DNA from: a virus
DNA: 55,930 nucleotides
IMG/VR virus record: IMGVR_UViG_3300046674_000388
Span: 1 to 55,930 of that record
Direction: 5' to 3' (one strand)
Shown here piece by piece: positions 22,081-30,544 of the stretch; within the stretch, counting starts at the first letter, position 1; each line of letters begins with the position of its first letter. The notes beneath the pieces are model-generated. The model had not been told where the DNA came from. It did no database searches and worked only from the letters and a program-made list of their open reading frames with translations. The translations under genes and the position numbers were made by a program.

Positions 22081-22308
22081 ATGACCCGCAAGTCCCGCCC
22101 CTGGGCCGTCACCCTCGCCCCCGCCGGGGGCGCCGATGCCACCACCACCGAGCACACCAGCGAAGCCAAGGCCTACGAACAGGTCCGTGCCGAGACCGCC
22201 GCCGTCAAGGCCGGCACCAGCACCACCAGCCGCATCCGCGTCGAGCAGTGGAACCGCCTCACGAACCGGTGGGACCTGTTCGACCTCATCAACCCCCGCG
22301 AGAGCTGA
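22081..22308 (+). CDS. Small phage protein, 75 aa, unknown
   Basis: ATG after AGAGGACACCCG. Beta-helix-beta look (RPWAVTLAPAGGADATTTEH; IRVEQWNRLTNRWDLFDLI). No family recognised. Confidence 0.45.
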   Translation: MTRKSRPWAVTLAPAGGADATTTEHTSEAKAYEQVRAETAAVKAGTSTTSRIRVEQWNRLTNRWDLFDLINPRES

Positions 22309-22319
22309 CCGGAGCCCCG

Positions 22320-22703
22320 ATGACCCTCCAGCCCCAGCCCCTCGCCGACCGCATCGCCGCCGCCATGGCCGGCCACACGGCCAACATCTCGAACGGCGAC
22401 GGCACCGTCATCTGCAACTGCGGCACCACGGTAGGCGCCAACCCGGCGGCATGGCGCGAGCACCGCGCCACCACCGTCCTGGCTGTGGTGCAGCCCGAGC
22501 TGGACCAGCGCGACACCGAGATCGCCCGGCTCCGCGAGCAGGTTGAGGACGCCCACTGCCGGCTCCACCTCATCCAGCGGCGCATCGACGGCGTCGACGT
22601 CCGCGATGACCCGACCGGCATCACCGGCGACATCGGCCCGTGGATTGACGGCCCCCTCCACCCGACCCACCTCACCGCCTACCGCACCACCCGGGAGTCC
22701 TGA
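22320..22703 (+). CDS. Small phage protein, 127 aa, unknown
   Basis: ATG after CCGGAGCCCCG. N-terminal half has a CNCGTTVG turn, often a tiny metal site. The middle is a coiled-coil helix (QPELDQRDTEIARLREQVED). One-base TGATG coupling to the next gene. Confidence 0.45.
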   Translation: MTLQPQPLADRIAAAMAGHTANISNGDGTVICNCGTTVGANPAAWREHRATTVLAVVQPELDQRDTEIARLREQVEDAHCRLHLIQRRIDGVDVRDDPTGITGDIGPWIDGPLHPTHLTAYRTTRES

Positions 22704-23134
22704 TGCCCAACCAGCCCCTCAACCTCGACGCCATTGAAGGCGCACTCCCCGACGGCGGCTTGCCCGCCGCATGGCTCGACGCCATCCGCACCCGATACGC
22801 AGCTGCCGAGGGCGGCGGCTGGCACCTCGACCCCGAACCGCACACCGACCCCGACACCGTGCGTACGACGATCAGCGGCTACCACCACCGGATCGGCGTC
22901 CTCAAGTTCAGCGCCCCGTACGCGGACGAGAACCGCGCGTTCGTCCTTCACGCACACGGCGACGTGGGGGTGCTGATCGCCGAGATCCGCCGTCTCCGGT
23001 CCGCGGCCCAGTCCGCCGCCGTTCTCCTCCGCAGCATTGCCGACCGCGCCGACGCGGGCCGGCCGCAGGACACCGCCGCGATCCGCGCCGCCGCAACCGC
23101 CCTCGACAACACCACCACCCAGCACGACGCCTGA
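22703..23134 (+). CDS. Small phage protein, 143 aa, unknown
   Basis: TGATG overlap with the gene before. Sequence order LPAAWLDAIRTRYAAAEGGG, WHLDPEP, FVLHAHGDVGVLIAEIRRLR is a pattern I know from short Streptomyces ORFs next to phage methylases. No catalytic motif seen. Confidence 0.5.
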   Translation: MPNQPLNLDAIEGALPDGGLPAAWLDAIRTRYAAAEGGGWHLDPEPHTDPDTVRTTISGYHHRIGVLKFSAPYADENRAFVLHAHGDVGVLIAEIRRLRSAAQSAAVLLRSIADRADAGRPQDTAAIRAAATALDNTTTQHDA

Positions 23135-23146
23135 AGGGAGACACCC

Positions 23147-24550
23147 ATGGCCACCCAGCACGCCGGCGGCAGTGTCACGCTCCACCTGGGCAACAGCCTG
23201 GACGTGCTCGCTGGCCTGCCTGACGCCAGCATCGACGCCATCGTCACCGACCCTCCATACGAGATCGGCTTCATGGGCCGCACCTGGGACTCCACCGGCA
23301 TCGCCTACAACGTCGAGCTGTGGCGGCACTGCTGGCGCGTCCTCAAGCCCGGCGGACACCTCCTCGCGTTCGGCGCCGCCCGCACCTACCACCGCCTCAC
23401 CGTCGCCATTGAGGACGCCGGCTTCGAGATCCGCGACTCCATCCACTGGATCTACGGCTCCGGCTTCCCCAAGGGCCAGGACATCGCGAAGCTGATAGAC
23501 CGCCGACGTGACGACCGCGAGCAGGTCCTGCAGGTCACCGCGTGGCTCGCCGCCGCCCGAGACGTCGCGGGCTGGACGAACAAGCAGATTGACGCGCTGT
23601 TTGGCTTCACCGGCGACATGGCAGGCCACTGGACTACCCAGGGCAAGGCCGCCTCTGTGCCCCGCCCCGAGCAGTGGGACCGCCTCCGCTCCGAGCTCGG
23701 CTTCGACGACACCGAGATCCTCCCCACTGTCGAGGAGATCAACGGCCGCAAGGGCCTGCTCGGCGAGGCCTGGGCCCGCCGAGAGGTCGTCGGCGAGGCG
23801 CACCGAATCCGCCGTGAGTCCGACGTGCAGCTCGCCGGACTCAGCAGCGGCACCTACACCCTCACCGCCCCCGCGACCGGTGCGGCCCGCCAGTGGGCCG
23901 GCTGGAACACCCAGCTCAAGCCATCGCACGAGCCCATCGTCCTCGCCCGCAAGTCCACCGGCTTCGAGTCCACCGTCGCGAACGTCCTCCTCCACGGCAC
24001 CGGCGCCCTCAACATCGACGGCTGCCGCACCGCGACCACCATCGGCGACGACTACCAGGCAAAGTGCGCGTCCGTCGTCGGCCTCGCCTCGAACCGCAAC
24101 GGCACGACGCTCGGCGAGTGGACCGGCACCCGCGAGGACAGCTCGCACCCGGCCGGCCGCTGGCCCACCAACATCCTGCTCGGCCACGGCCCCGACTGTG
24201 TCGATGGCGACCAGTGCGAGGCCGGTTGCCCGGTCGGCGAGCTTGGCCCGCGCGGCCGGTTCTTCCCCGCGTTCCGGTACGAGGCCAAGGCCCCCGCGTC
24301 GGAGCGCCCACGTACCGCCGACGGCACCGCGCACACCACCGTCAAGCCCCTCGCGCTGATGCGCTGGCTGGTCCGCCTCGTCACCCCGCCCGGCGGCCTC
24401 GTCCTCGACCCGTTCGCCGGGTCCGGCACCACGTTGGAGGCCTGCGTGCTGGAAGGCATGCGCGCCGTCGGTGTCGAGCTCGACCCGGCGCATGCCGAGC
24501 TGTGCCGGGCCCGCCTGTCAAAGCCGATCGACCTGCCCCTTTTCGCCTGA
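23147..24550 (+). CDS. DNA adenine/cytosine-N4 methyltransferase
   Basis: 467 residues. Motif IV DPPY is at 35-38 and motif I FAGSGTT at 423-429, so motif IV comes first, the beta-class order. RWLVRLVTPPGGLVLDPFAG shows the SAM-binding strand. A long inserted middle (about 95-340, starting WIYGSGFPKGQDI) is typical of phage enzymes that often carry their own target domain. DPPY fits N6-adenine best. No cognate endonuclease is near, so it is probably a self-protection or regulatory enzyme rather than part of a restriction pair. A hairpin terminator follows. Confidence 0.85.
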   Translation: MATQHAGGSVTLHLGNSLDVLAGLPDASIDAIVTDPPYEIGFMGRTWDSTGIAYNVELWRHCWRVLKPGGHLLAFGAARTYHRLTVAIEDAGFEIRDSIHWIYGSGFPKGQDIAKLIDRRRDDREQVLQVTAWLAAARDVAGWTNKQIDALFGFTGDMAGHWTTQGKAASVPRPEQWDRLRSELGFDDTEILPTVEEINGRKGLLGEAWARREVVGEAHRIRRESDVQLAGLSSGTYTLTAPATGAARQWAGWNTQLKPSHEPIVLARKSTGFESTVANVLLHGTGALNIDGCRTATTIGDDYQAKCASVVGLASNRNGTTLGEWTGTREDSSHPAGRWPTNILLGHGPDCVDGDQCEAGCPVGELGPRGRFFPAFRYEAKAPASERPRTADGTAHTTVKPLALMRWLVRLVTPPGGLVLDPFAGSGTTLEACVLEGMRAVGVELDPAHAELCRARLSKPIDLPLFA

Positions 24551-24563
24551 CCTGCCTGCCAAC

Positions 24564-24589
24564 GCCGGGCGGCCCCAACGCCGCCCGGC
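24564..24589 (+). terminator. Terminator after the N6-type methyltransferase
   Basis: GCCGGGCGGC (24564-24573) and GCCGCCCGGC (24580-24589) pair perfectly with a 6-base loop, 14 bases after the stop. Confidence 0.65.
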
Positions 24590-24613
24590 CCGCCACCAGC
24601 ACAGGAGACCCAC

Positions 24614-24982
24614 ATGCAGCAGCTCACCATCGCCGCCTACCGCACCCACGCCGAGGGCCGCACCCAGATCGTCATCTCCCGCACCGACGAGAACGGCCGC
24701 GGCGAGGGCTACCGCCTCGCCGGCCCGAAGCACTACAACTCCGGCACCACCCAGCTGGTGACGTCGGACCTGGACGAGCGTGACGCCCGCGAACTGCGCG
24801 CCATGCTCGACGCCGTCTTCCCAGTCGACCAGGCCGAGTACCGCAACCAGGTGCTCGCCGAGGCCGCCGACCTGCTGAAGGCCCAGCACGCCGCCGTGTA
24901 CGACGACGCGGGCGGCAAGGTCGCGTCCGGCCTGCTGATCGGCGCGGACCTGCTGCTGGCCGCCCGCACCCAGGAGCGCTGA
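24614..24982 (+). CDS. Small phage protein, 122 aa, unknown
   Basis: ATG after CAGGAGACCCAC. Beta N-terminus (LTIAAYRTHAEGRTQIVISR) and helical C-terminus (YRNQVLAEAADLLKAQHAAV). No family recognised. Confidence 0.5.
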   Translation: MQQLTIAAYRTHAEGRTQIVISRTDENGRGEGYRLAGPKHYNSGTTQLVTSDLDERDARELRAMLDAVFPVDQAEYRNQVLAEAADLLKAQHAAVYDDAGGKVASGLLIGADLLLAARTQER

Positions 24983-24985
24983 CCA

Positions 24986-25252
24986 ATGGCCGACAGTCAG
25001 CCCGTCAGCCCCTGGGATCGACTGGTCACCTCCTGCACCCGGGCGTTGGAGGCTACGGGCACCGCGACCCCGCCGAACCCGCTCAAGCCTGACATCTGCC
25101 CGCTCCGGCACGACTGCGACTGGTGGCCGGTGGAGTCCATCGACGAACACCTCCACCGGGCGCACAGCAAGGTCGAACTCGTCGAGGCGGTCAGCGATCT
25201 GCTCGACGTCGCCCGAGCCGTTCACGCCGCCCGTACCGCGCCGACCCGCTGA
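24986..25252 (+). CDS. Small protein with possible CCHH zinc finger, 88 aa
   Basis: Starts 4 bases after the previous stop. CPLRHDCDWWPVESIDEHLH then RAH gives Cys-x5-Cys-x11-His-x3-His, close to a C2H2 finger, followed by a helix (SKVELVEAVSDLLDVARAVH). It lies just before the C5 methyltransferase. Confidence 0.5.
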   Translation: MADSQPVSPWDRLVTSCTRALEATGTATPPNPLKPDICPLRHDCDWWPVESIDEHLHRAHSKVELVEAVSDLLDVARAVHAARTAPTR

Positions 25253-25262
25253 GGAGCACACC

Positions 25263-26552
25263 ATGCAGCCCGACACGCTGGACCTGTTCGCCGGCCCCGG
25301 CGGCTGGTCCGAGGGCCTCCGCCGCTGGCACGGCATCCCGGACATCGGCATCGAATGGGACGCCGCCGCCTGCCGCACCCGGGCCGCCGCCGGGCACCAC
25401 ACCGTGCGCGCCGACATCGCCACCCTCGCCACCGCACCAATGCGCGGCCGTATCCGCCGCCTCATCGCCTCCCCGCCCTGCCAGGCATGGTCACGCGCCG
25501 GCAAGCGCCTCGGCCTCGTCGACCAGCCCCTCGTTCACCAGGCCGTTCACGACCTTGCCCACGGCCGCGACACCCGGGCGAAGCTGCTGACCGTCTGCAA
25601 GGACCCGCGGTCGCTGCTCGCCGCCGAACCGATGCGCTACCTGGCCGACCTGCGGCCCGACGACGTGGTCATGGAGGAAGTCCCCGACGTGCTGCCGCTG
25701 TGGCGGCAGTACGCCGAGACGCTGCGCGGCTGGGGCTACAGCGTGTGGACGGGCGAGCTGAACGCCGCGGACTACGGGGTCCCGCAGACCCGCCGCCGGG
25801 CGATCCTCATCGCCTCCCGGGTACGAGCCGTACAGGCCCCGAGCCCGACGCACGCCCGGGACGCCGAAGAGCCCGACCTGTTCGGTGCGGCACGGCCCCG
25901 CTGGGTGTCAATGGCTGACGCCCTCGGCTGGGGTGCTACCGACCGGCCCGTGCCCACGGTGACGGCCGGCGGCGGGAAGACGGGCGGCGCCGAGCCGTTC
26001 CCCACGCAGGCCCGCGCGGCCCTCGCGGCGTCCCGCGACCGCGGCGACTGGATCCTCCACACCCGGCGCGGGCACGTCCGTGCGGACGGCGAGCGGCAGT
26101 TGGTCGACCCCCAGGGACAGCCGGCGCCGACCGTCACCACGATGACGGGTGAGCAGTGGGTCCTGCGGTCCGGGCAGTCCGTTGCAGGGGAGGGCCGTGC
26201 GACCCGCGGCCTGGACGAGCCCGCCGTCACTATCACCGGCCGCGCCGACCTGTGCGCCTGGACGACCGAACGGCCCGCGACCACCGTGTGCGCCACCGAC
26301 CGGATCGCCCGGCCCGGCCACCGCGACCGCAGCCCCGGCGGCGAGGCGCAGTTCACCGACTCGGTGCGCATCACCGCCATCGAGGCCGCGCTCCTCCAGT
26401 CGTTCCCCGCCGGCTACCCGTGGCAGGGAACGAAGACTAAGCAGTTCGAGCAGATCGGTAACGCGGTGCCGCCGCTGCTGGCCGCGCACGTGTGTGCCGC
26501 GGCGTTCGGTCTGCCGCAGCCCACCGCCACCCCCGCGGCCCTGGCCGCCTGA
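25263..26552 (+). CDS. DNA (cytosine-5) methyltransferase
   Basis: 429 residues. Motif I DLFAGPGG (7-14), motif IV PPCQ with catalytic Cys73, motif VI present as EEV (138-140) instead of the usual ENV, motif VIII QTRRRA (175-180), and motif X GNAVPP (399-404). All residues needed for C5 methylation are visible apart from the Asn of ENV, replaced here by Glu. The target recognition part carries four copies of a PTVT-like phrase (near 228, 286, 319, 337), also seen in other phage Dcm-type enzymes. No partner nuclease is near. It may protect the DNA from host restriction. Confidence 0.85.
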   Translation: MQPDTLDLFAGPGGWSEGLRRWHGIPDIGIEWDAAACRTRAAAGHHTVRADIATLATAPMRGRIRRLIASPPCQAWSRAGKRLGLVDQPLVHQAVHDLAHGRDTRAKLLTVCKDPRSLLAAEPMRYLADLRPDDVVMEEVPDVLPLWRQYAETLRGWGYSVWTGELNAADYGVPQTRRRAILIASRVRAVQAPSPTHARDAEEPDLFGAARPRWVSMADALGWGATDRPVPTVTAGGGKTGGAEPFPTQARAALAASRDRGDWILHTRRGHVRADGERQLVDPQGQPAPTVTTMTGEQWVLRSGQSVAGEGRATRGLDEPAVTITGRADLCAWTTERPATTVCATDRIARPGHRDRSPGGEAQFTDSVRITAIEAALLQSFPAGYPWQGTKTKQFEQIGNAVPPLLAAHVCAAAFGLPQPTATPAALAA

Positions 26553-26606
26553 TCGTCCCGGGCCGGTCGCACACGGCGGCCGGCCACCCACCGAAGGAGC
26601 AAGCCG

Positions 26607-26903
26607 ATGCCCGATCTCGTCATCAGCGTCGACATCGACGGCCAGCGCGTACCCCTCGACGAGTGCGGCTGGATCGAGCGGAAGCCCTGCGGATGCATCA
26701 CCGCCGCCGTGCTCGCCGTCGTCACCGGCGACGGCGGTTGGACCATCGCCGACGCCGGCCAGGCGCACGAGCACTTCACGCCACGCAAGGACACCCGGGA
26801 CCGGGAGATCAGCCGCGGCATCACGTACGAGCTGATCACCATGGCGCACTACCGCGAGCACATCGCCGCGAAGTGGGAGTGCCCGGAACACGCCGACCAC
26901 TGA
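26607..26903 (+). CDS. Small phage protein, 98 aa, unknown
   Basis: ATG after GAAGGAGCAAGCCG. Opens ISVDIDGQRVPLDECGWIER and has CGCITAAV, then the end KWECPEHADH with a Cys and His pair. Resembles the 92-aa product at 17203 in its first strands. Function unknown. Confidence 0.5.
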   Translation: MPDLVISVDIDGQRVPLDECGWIERKPCGCITAAVLAVVTGDGGWTIADAGQAHEHFTPRKDTRDREISRGITYELITMAHYREHIAAKWECPEHADH

Positions 26904-26915
26904 CCGTCCGCCTCT

Positions 26916-26941
26916 GGGCCCGTCGTCACCGCGGCGGGCCC
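26916..26941 (+). terminator. Intergenic hairpin
   Basis: GGGCCCGTCG (26916-26925) and CGGCGGGCCC (26932-26941) pair over 10 bp with one G:U, 13 bases after a stop. Confidence 0.5.
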
Positions 26942-26958
26942 CCACCCGAAGGAGCGTC

Positions 26959-27264
26959 ATGACCACACGCCGTCCTCTCCCTGCCGACCACCGCCCGTAC
27001 CGGCCCGTGTACGCGGCCTGCCCCGAGTGGACCATCACCACCACTGAAGGACGCCGCCTCACCTTCCGGCAGGTCGGCCACCACGGCCAGACCGGAGCCT
27101 TCTACTCCCTCGACGAGAAGCCCTCGCTCACCGAAGGCGGCGGCTGGGGCCCGCTGTGGGAACTGGCCTGGAACGACCCGGTGTACGAGCCGGAGGTGGA
27201 GCGCCCCGGGTCGTTGGCGCGCGCTTGGCGGTGGGCCCGCCTGCTGCTCGGGACCGCCCGGTGA
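26959..27264 (+). CDS. Small phage protein, 101 aa, unknown
   Basis: ATG after GAAGGAGCGTC. Beta-rich (WTITTTEGRRLTFRQVGHHG; GAFYSLDEKPSL) with an Arg-rich helical tail. GTGA overlap with the next gene. Confidence 0.5.
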   Translation: MTTRRPLPADHRPYRPVYAACPEWTITTTEGRRLTFRQVGHHGQTGAFYSLDEKPSLTEGGGWGPLWELAWNDPVYEPEVERPGSLARAWRWARLLLGTAR

Positions 27265-27461
27265 GCGCCGCATCCTGTCCCGGGCGGCGTGTCATCGACG
27301 GTCAGACCATCACCTGCACCTCGGCGACCGCCCGGCACCGTGGCCCGCATGCCGGGCCCGGTGTGCCGCCGATCGCCGGCGCGGCCTGGTGTGACCTGCC
27401 GTGCCGCGGCCAGGACTGTGCGGGCCCGTGCCACGCCGGAGACCCGGCAGGTGCCCGGTGA
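27261..27461 (+). CDS. Cys-rich small protein, 66 aa
   Basis: GTGA-coupled both sides. Six Cys: ASCPGRR, TCTSA, WCDLPCRGQDCAGPCH, which looks like a small zinc-binding knuckle. No signal peptide. Confidence 0.5.
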   Translation: MSAASCPGRRVIDGQTITCTSATARHRGPHAGPGVPPIAGAAWCDLPCRGQDCAGPCHAGDPAGAR

Positions 27462-27556
27462 GCGCCGTGTGGTGGCTGCTCGGTACGTCCGTGGGCGCCC
27501 TGGTCGTGGTGCTCGCCGCCGCCCGCGCCGACACCCGCAGCGAGGGCGACCGGTGA
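27458..27556 (+). CDS. Membrane micropeptide, 32 aa
   Basis: Short frame between two GTGA overlaps, start GTG 27458 and stop TGA 27554-27556. SAVWWLLGTSVGALVVVLAA is a single membrane span and ADTRSEGDR a charged tail. The perfect fit between the neighbours' overlaps is the main support that it is real. Confidence 0.5.
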   Translation: MSAVWWLLGTSVGALVVVLAAARADTRSEGDR

Positions 27557-27750
27557 CCCCCGGCCAGACCGACGTGCTCGGCATCACCGGCTGCACCGCC
27601 GGCGTGGCCGTCATCCTCGCGGCGATCTGCGCCGCCGACCGTCACGTCGACACGTGGACCCGCCGTCGCGCCGCCCACCGCGAAGAACGGGCCGTCGTCC
27701 GCACCGCCGAGACCATCACCCGCACCGCAGCCCAGGAGACCCAGACGTGA
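27553..27750 (+). CDS. Single-span membrane protein, 65 aa
   Basis: GTG overlapping the micropeptide stop. Membrane span at about 8-27 (VLGITGCTAGVAVILAAICA) then a charged helix (WTRRRAAHREERAVVRTAET). It may form a membrane pair with the preceding 32-aa peptide. Confidence 0.5.
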   Translation: MTPGQTDVLGITGCTAGVAVILAAICAADRHVDTWTRRRAAHREERAVVRTAETITRTAAQETQT

Positions 27751-27968
27751 GCCGCCCAACCGCCGACACCATCACCGACGACCAGCTCGACCAGCTGCAC
27801 GCCCGCCTCGACCAGGCCGAGCGCGCCCTCTCCGCCGTCCGTCGGCTGGCAGCCCGTGCCCGCAAGCTCGACCCGCACGGCCACAGCGACTACCTGATCG
27901 GCGCCAACGCCGCGCTGGCAGCCGCGACCCGCACCATCGACCGCGCCATCAGAGAGGCCCAGCGATGA
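27747..27968 (+). CDS. Small helical protein, 73 aa, unknown
   Basis: GTGA overlap. Helical and basic; ITDDQLDQLHARLDQAERAL then a second helix to the end. Linked by ATGA to the next gene. Confidence 0.5.
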   Translation: MSRPTADTITDDQLDQLHARLDQAERALSAVRRLAARARKLDPHGHSDYLIGANAALAAATRTIDRAIREAQR

Positions 27969-28408
27969 CCGGCACCCCGACCGTGCAGGGCCGTTGCCCT
28001 GCCTGCTCCCGCACCACGCTGATCCTCGGCGTCGGCGGGTACGTCACCTGCTCGCACCTGGACTGCCCCGATCCTGCCGCCGCTGGCAACCTGCTGGAGC
28101 AGCCCCTCGACCAGCTCACCGAGGCCCGCGTTTGGGCCCGGCACGGCTACGAGATCGGCCAGCGCCACTGCGGATGGACCGACCACGGCGTCGCACCTGC
28201 CTGGCTCACCGGTGGCTGGCCGGCCAACTTCGACACCTGCGAGCACCTCGCTCGGCTGGCTGCCGCCGAGACCCGCATTGCCGCAGTGCGGGCCCTGCAC
28301 ACCATCGAGATCGCCACCGAGTTTGGCGGCCTCGAGTGCAGCACCTGCCGCGAGATCTGGCCCTGCGGAACGATCGCCGCCCTCGACGGACTGGAGGCCC
28401 AGCGATGA
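27965..28408 (+). CDS. Zinc-ribbon protein, DUF6085-like, 147 aa
   Basis: VQGRCPACSRTTLILGVGGY then CSHLDCPDPAAA is the N-terminal ribbon of a small actinobacterial family that I recall as DUF6085, here with a second Cys pair near the end (CSTCREIWPCG). Function unknown. It shares overlaps with genes on both sides. Confidence 0.65.
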   Translation: MTGTPTVQGRCPACSRTTLILGVGGYVTCSHLDCPDPAAAGNLLEQPLDQLTEARVWARHGYEIGQRHCGWTDHGVAPAWLTGGWPANFDTCEHLARLAAAETRIAAVRALHTIEIATEFGGLECSTCREIWPCGTIAALDGLEAQR

Positions 28409-29289
28409 CCGATAGTGCCTACCTCGGCCAGCTCGCCCGTCAGCTCCGTGCTGCGGAAGACGAGCTCGCCGAACTCCGTCCCCTCCGCCGCCGCCTCGCC
28501 GCCGCTGAGGCCAAGCTCGCCGCCCTGCACGAGGGCGAGGAACCGCACGAGGACGAGCGCACCGTGCCGTCCCCCGCGCAGTGGCTGTGGCACTGGAACC
28601 GGGCTACCCCTGCCGAGCGCCTGGAGCGGGCCGCCCAGGTGCTCGCCGACTGGGACCACGTCCACGAGTGCTTCCTCCTCGACTGGAAGAAGCGCGCCCG
28701 CAATGCCGAAGCCCGGGTGCGTGAACTGCAGCCCCGCCTCGACTCCGCTGAAGCCAAGCTCGCCGAGCCGGTCACGCTGACCGCCCGGTACCTGTCCCAC
28801 CTGCGGCAGGCATGCCCCGGCTGCGAGTGGGCAGTACACGCCCCCCTCAGTTGCGACGAGGTGGCGGCCTTCCGGGACCGGTTCGACAACCTCCTCGCGG
28901 ACGGGCTCAAAGAGATCCGGGCAGACGATAACAACCTGACCGGCTACCGGGGCGTGGTCAACGCACCGCTCACCTTCGAGACCATCACTGCGCTTGCGGA
29001 CAGGCTGAGGCAGGGCACCATGCCGCGGCGCAAGGTCCATCGATCCGCCCCGGCAACCGGCGGTGGCCTGACCGTCGTCACCACCGACCCGGTCCAGGAG
29101 ATCGCAGCCGAGCCCGCCACCCTCGACGCCCTGAAGCACAAGTACTTCGCCGAACCGGCCAGCCGGCCCACCGATCTACCCGGGCAGATCGGCCAGTTCT
29201 TCGGCTTCCCGATGATCGCCGACCCGGATCTGCCACCAGGCGAGGTGCACATGCGCCCCTACCCGCAGACCACCGAGGCCCAGCCGTGA
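28405..29289 (+). CDS. Coiled-coil protein, 294 aa, unknown
   Basis: Coiled-coil segments at about 5-50 (LGQLARQLRAAEDELAELRP) and 85-125, with PSPAQWLWHWNRATPAERLE between them, a phrase found in several Streptomyces phage proteins of this region. The C-terminal half has CPGCEW and a Pro-rich end. Function unknown. The gap 29290-29399 after it holds nothing recognisable apart from the next ribosome site. Confidence 0.5.
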   Translation: MTDSAYLGQLARQLRAAEDELAELRPLRRRLAAAEAKLAALHEGEEPHEDERTVPSPAQWLWHWNRATPAERLERAAQVLADWDHVHECFLLDWKKRARNAEARVRELQPRLDSAEAKLAEPVTLTARYLSHLRQACPGCEWAVHAPLSCDEVAAFRDRFDNLLADGLKEIRADDNNLTGYRGVVNAPLTFETITALADRLRQGTMPRRKVHRSAPATGGGLTVVTTDPVQEIAAEPATLDALKHKYFAEPASRPTDLPGQIGQFFGFPMIADPDLPPGEVHMRPYPQTTEAQP

Positions 29290-29399
29290 GCTACCCCGCC
29301 TGACCCCGAACAGCAGCAGGGACGCCCCGGCCCGCCAGCCATTGGGACGCCCCCACACGATGCGATCACCCTACGCCCCAGCACCACAGGAGACGCACC

Positions 29400-30143
29400 G
29401 TGACCACCAGCACCACCTACGCCCGCTACCTCCGCCGCCAGGGCGTACGCGCCAACACCACCCCCCACCGCGCCGCCCACCACATCGCCCTCCTCCGAGC
29501 CGCCGGCATGCGCGACCCCCAGATCGCCGCCGCAGCCGGACGCAGCCCCGCCACCCTGTACCGCATCGCCAAGCGGCACACGGTCACGATCAGCCGCCAC
29601 ACCGAAACCCAAATCCTCGCCATCCCCATCCCCGCGCCCGCCGGGCAAGGCAGCGCCTCCCACACCCCCAGCCACGGCACCGCCCGCCGCCTCCAGGCCC
29701 TCGTCCACCACGGCTACCCGCCCGCCTGGATCGCCCGGCACCTGGGCATGACGCGCAAGCACCTCGGCGACCTCCTCCACCAGCGCCGGGCCGCCGTCAC
29801 CCTCCACACCGCGCAGCGCGTCGAGGCCCTGTACCTCACCCACTGGCACCTGCCGGCCGAGCGGGCCGGTGTCGATGCCGCCGACACGGCCCGTGCCCGC
29901 ACCATCGCCACCGCCCACCACTGGCAGCCGGCCGCCGCGTGGGACGACATAGACCACCCCGGCGCCCAGCCCCAGCACGGCGGCGACACCAGCAGGCAGC
30001 AGGCCGTCATCGAGGACGCGGCGGAGCTGCTGCGTGAGGGCCTGTCGAGGGAGGGTGTCGCGGCGCGTCTGGGGATCGGTTGGGATGCGGTGAGGCAGGC
30101 GTATCGGCGGGCCGGGCGGGAGTTGCCGGACGTGTGTGCTTGA
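29400..30143 (+). CDS. Protein with three helix-turn-helix segments, 247 aa
   Basis: GTG after CAGGAGACGCACC. Three HTH-like units in a row: GMRDPQIAAAAGRSPATLYR (about 36-56), GYPPAWIARHLGMTRKHLGD (about 106-126) and GLSREGVAARLGIGWDAVRQ (about 217-237). Homologous triple-HTH proteins occur in actinophage early regions and are thought to be DNA-binding regulators or nucleases' specificity parts; none is well characterised to my knowledge. A shared terminator lies between it and the convergent 75-aa gene. Confidence 0.65.
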   Translation: MTTSTTYARYLRRQGVRANTTPHRAAHHIALLRAAGMRDPQIAAAAGRSPATLYRIAKRHTVTISRHTETQILAIPIPAPAGQGSASHTPSHGTARRLQALVHHGYPPAWIARHLGMTRKHLGDLLHQRRAAVTLHTAQRVEALYLTHWHLPAERAGVDAADTARARTIATAHHWQPAAAWDDIDHPGAQPQHGGDTSRQQAVIEDAAELLREGLSREGVAARLGIGWDAVRQAYRRAGRELPDVCA

Positions 30144-30161
30144 CGGTGGGCATGCGAAAGG

Positions 30162-30185
30162 GCCGCTCGGCAACTGCCGGGCGGC
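30162..30185. terminator. Bidirectional terminator
   Basis: GCCGCTCGGCA (30162-30172) and TGCCGGGCGGC (30175-30185) pair over 11 bp with one G:U, preceded by AAAG and followed by TCGATT. It serves the two convergent genes. Confidence 0.75.
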
Positions 30186-30202
30186 TCGATTGCGTTACGG
30201 GG

Positions 30203-30430
30203 TCAGTTGCCTGACGGCGCCTCGGAGCTGTCCGCCTTCGTCTTCAGCCGGCGGTTGTACTCACGGTCCCAGCCGGACGCGCGGGACACATCGGCAGGCC
30301 TCTCGCCGGCGCGGAGCGCGGCCACTACCGCATCGGCCAGTGTCGACTGCGCCTTCTCGTGGGCTGCCTTCGTGCGCTTGTAGGCGGCAGCCGCAGCTTT
30401 GACCTGGTCGATGGGGTTGCTCGTGTCCAT
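30203..30430 (-). CDS. Small HTH-like protein, 75 aa
   Basis: Minus-strand gene from ATG 30430. First half is a Lys/Ala helix (DQVKAAAAAYKRTKAAHEKA). Second half, LRAGERPADVSRASGWDREY then NRRLKTKA, is a compact HTH. It is divergent from the rightward gene at 30545, with palindromes between, and so probably regulates both. Confidence 0.65.
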   Translation of the reverse strand: MDTSNPIDQVKAAAAAYKRTKAAHEKAQSTLADAVVAALRAGERPADVSRASGWDREYNRRLKTKADSSEAPSGN

Positions 30431-30453
30431 GCGCAGATGATGGCACAGGTTGC

Positions 30454-30518
30454 GACTTAAGTCTGCACCCCGATCCGCTTGAAAGTGCCAACCCTGTCTG
30501 CAACTATGGATTGCAGAC
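30454..30518. promoter_or_regulatory. Divergent promoter region with palindromes
   Basis: GACTTAAGTC (30454-30463) is a perfect 10-bp palindrome. GTCTGCAA (30496-30503) and TTGCAGAC (30511-30518) form an 8-bp inverted repeat with a 7-base spacer. TTGAAA (30479-30484) could be a rightward -35 with the -10 inside the second repeat. Probable operators of the 75-aa HTH protein. Confidence 0.55.
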
Positions 30519-30544
30519 GGAGTCCGCATTTCGAGGGGGACCTG

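Noticed and set aside
22679-24493. 604-codon minus-strand frame over the methyltransferase
   Set aside because: Opposite a complete methyltransferase with motifs I and IV; judged a shadow.
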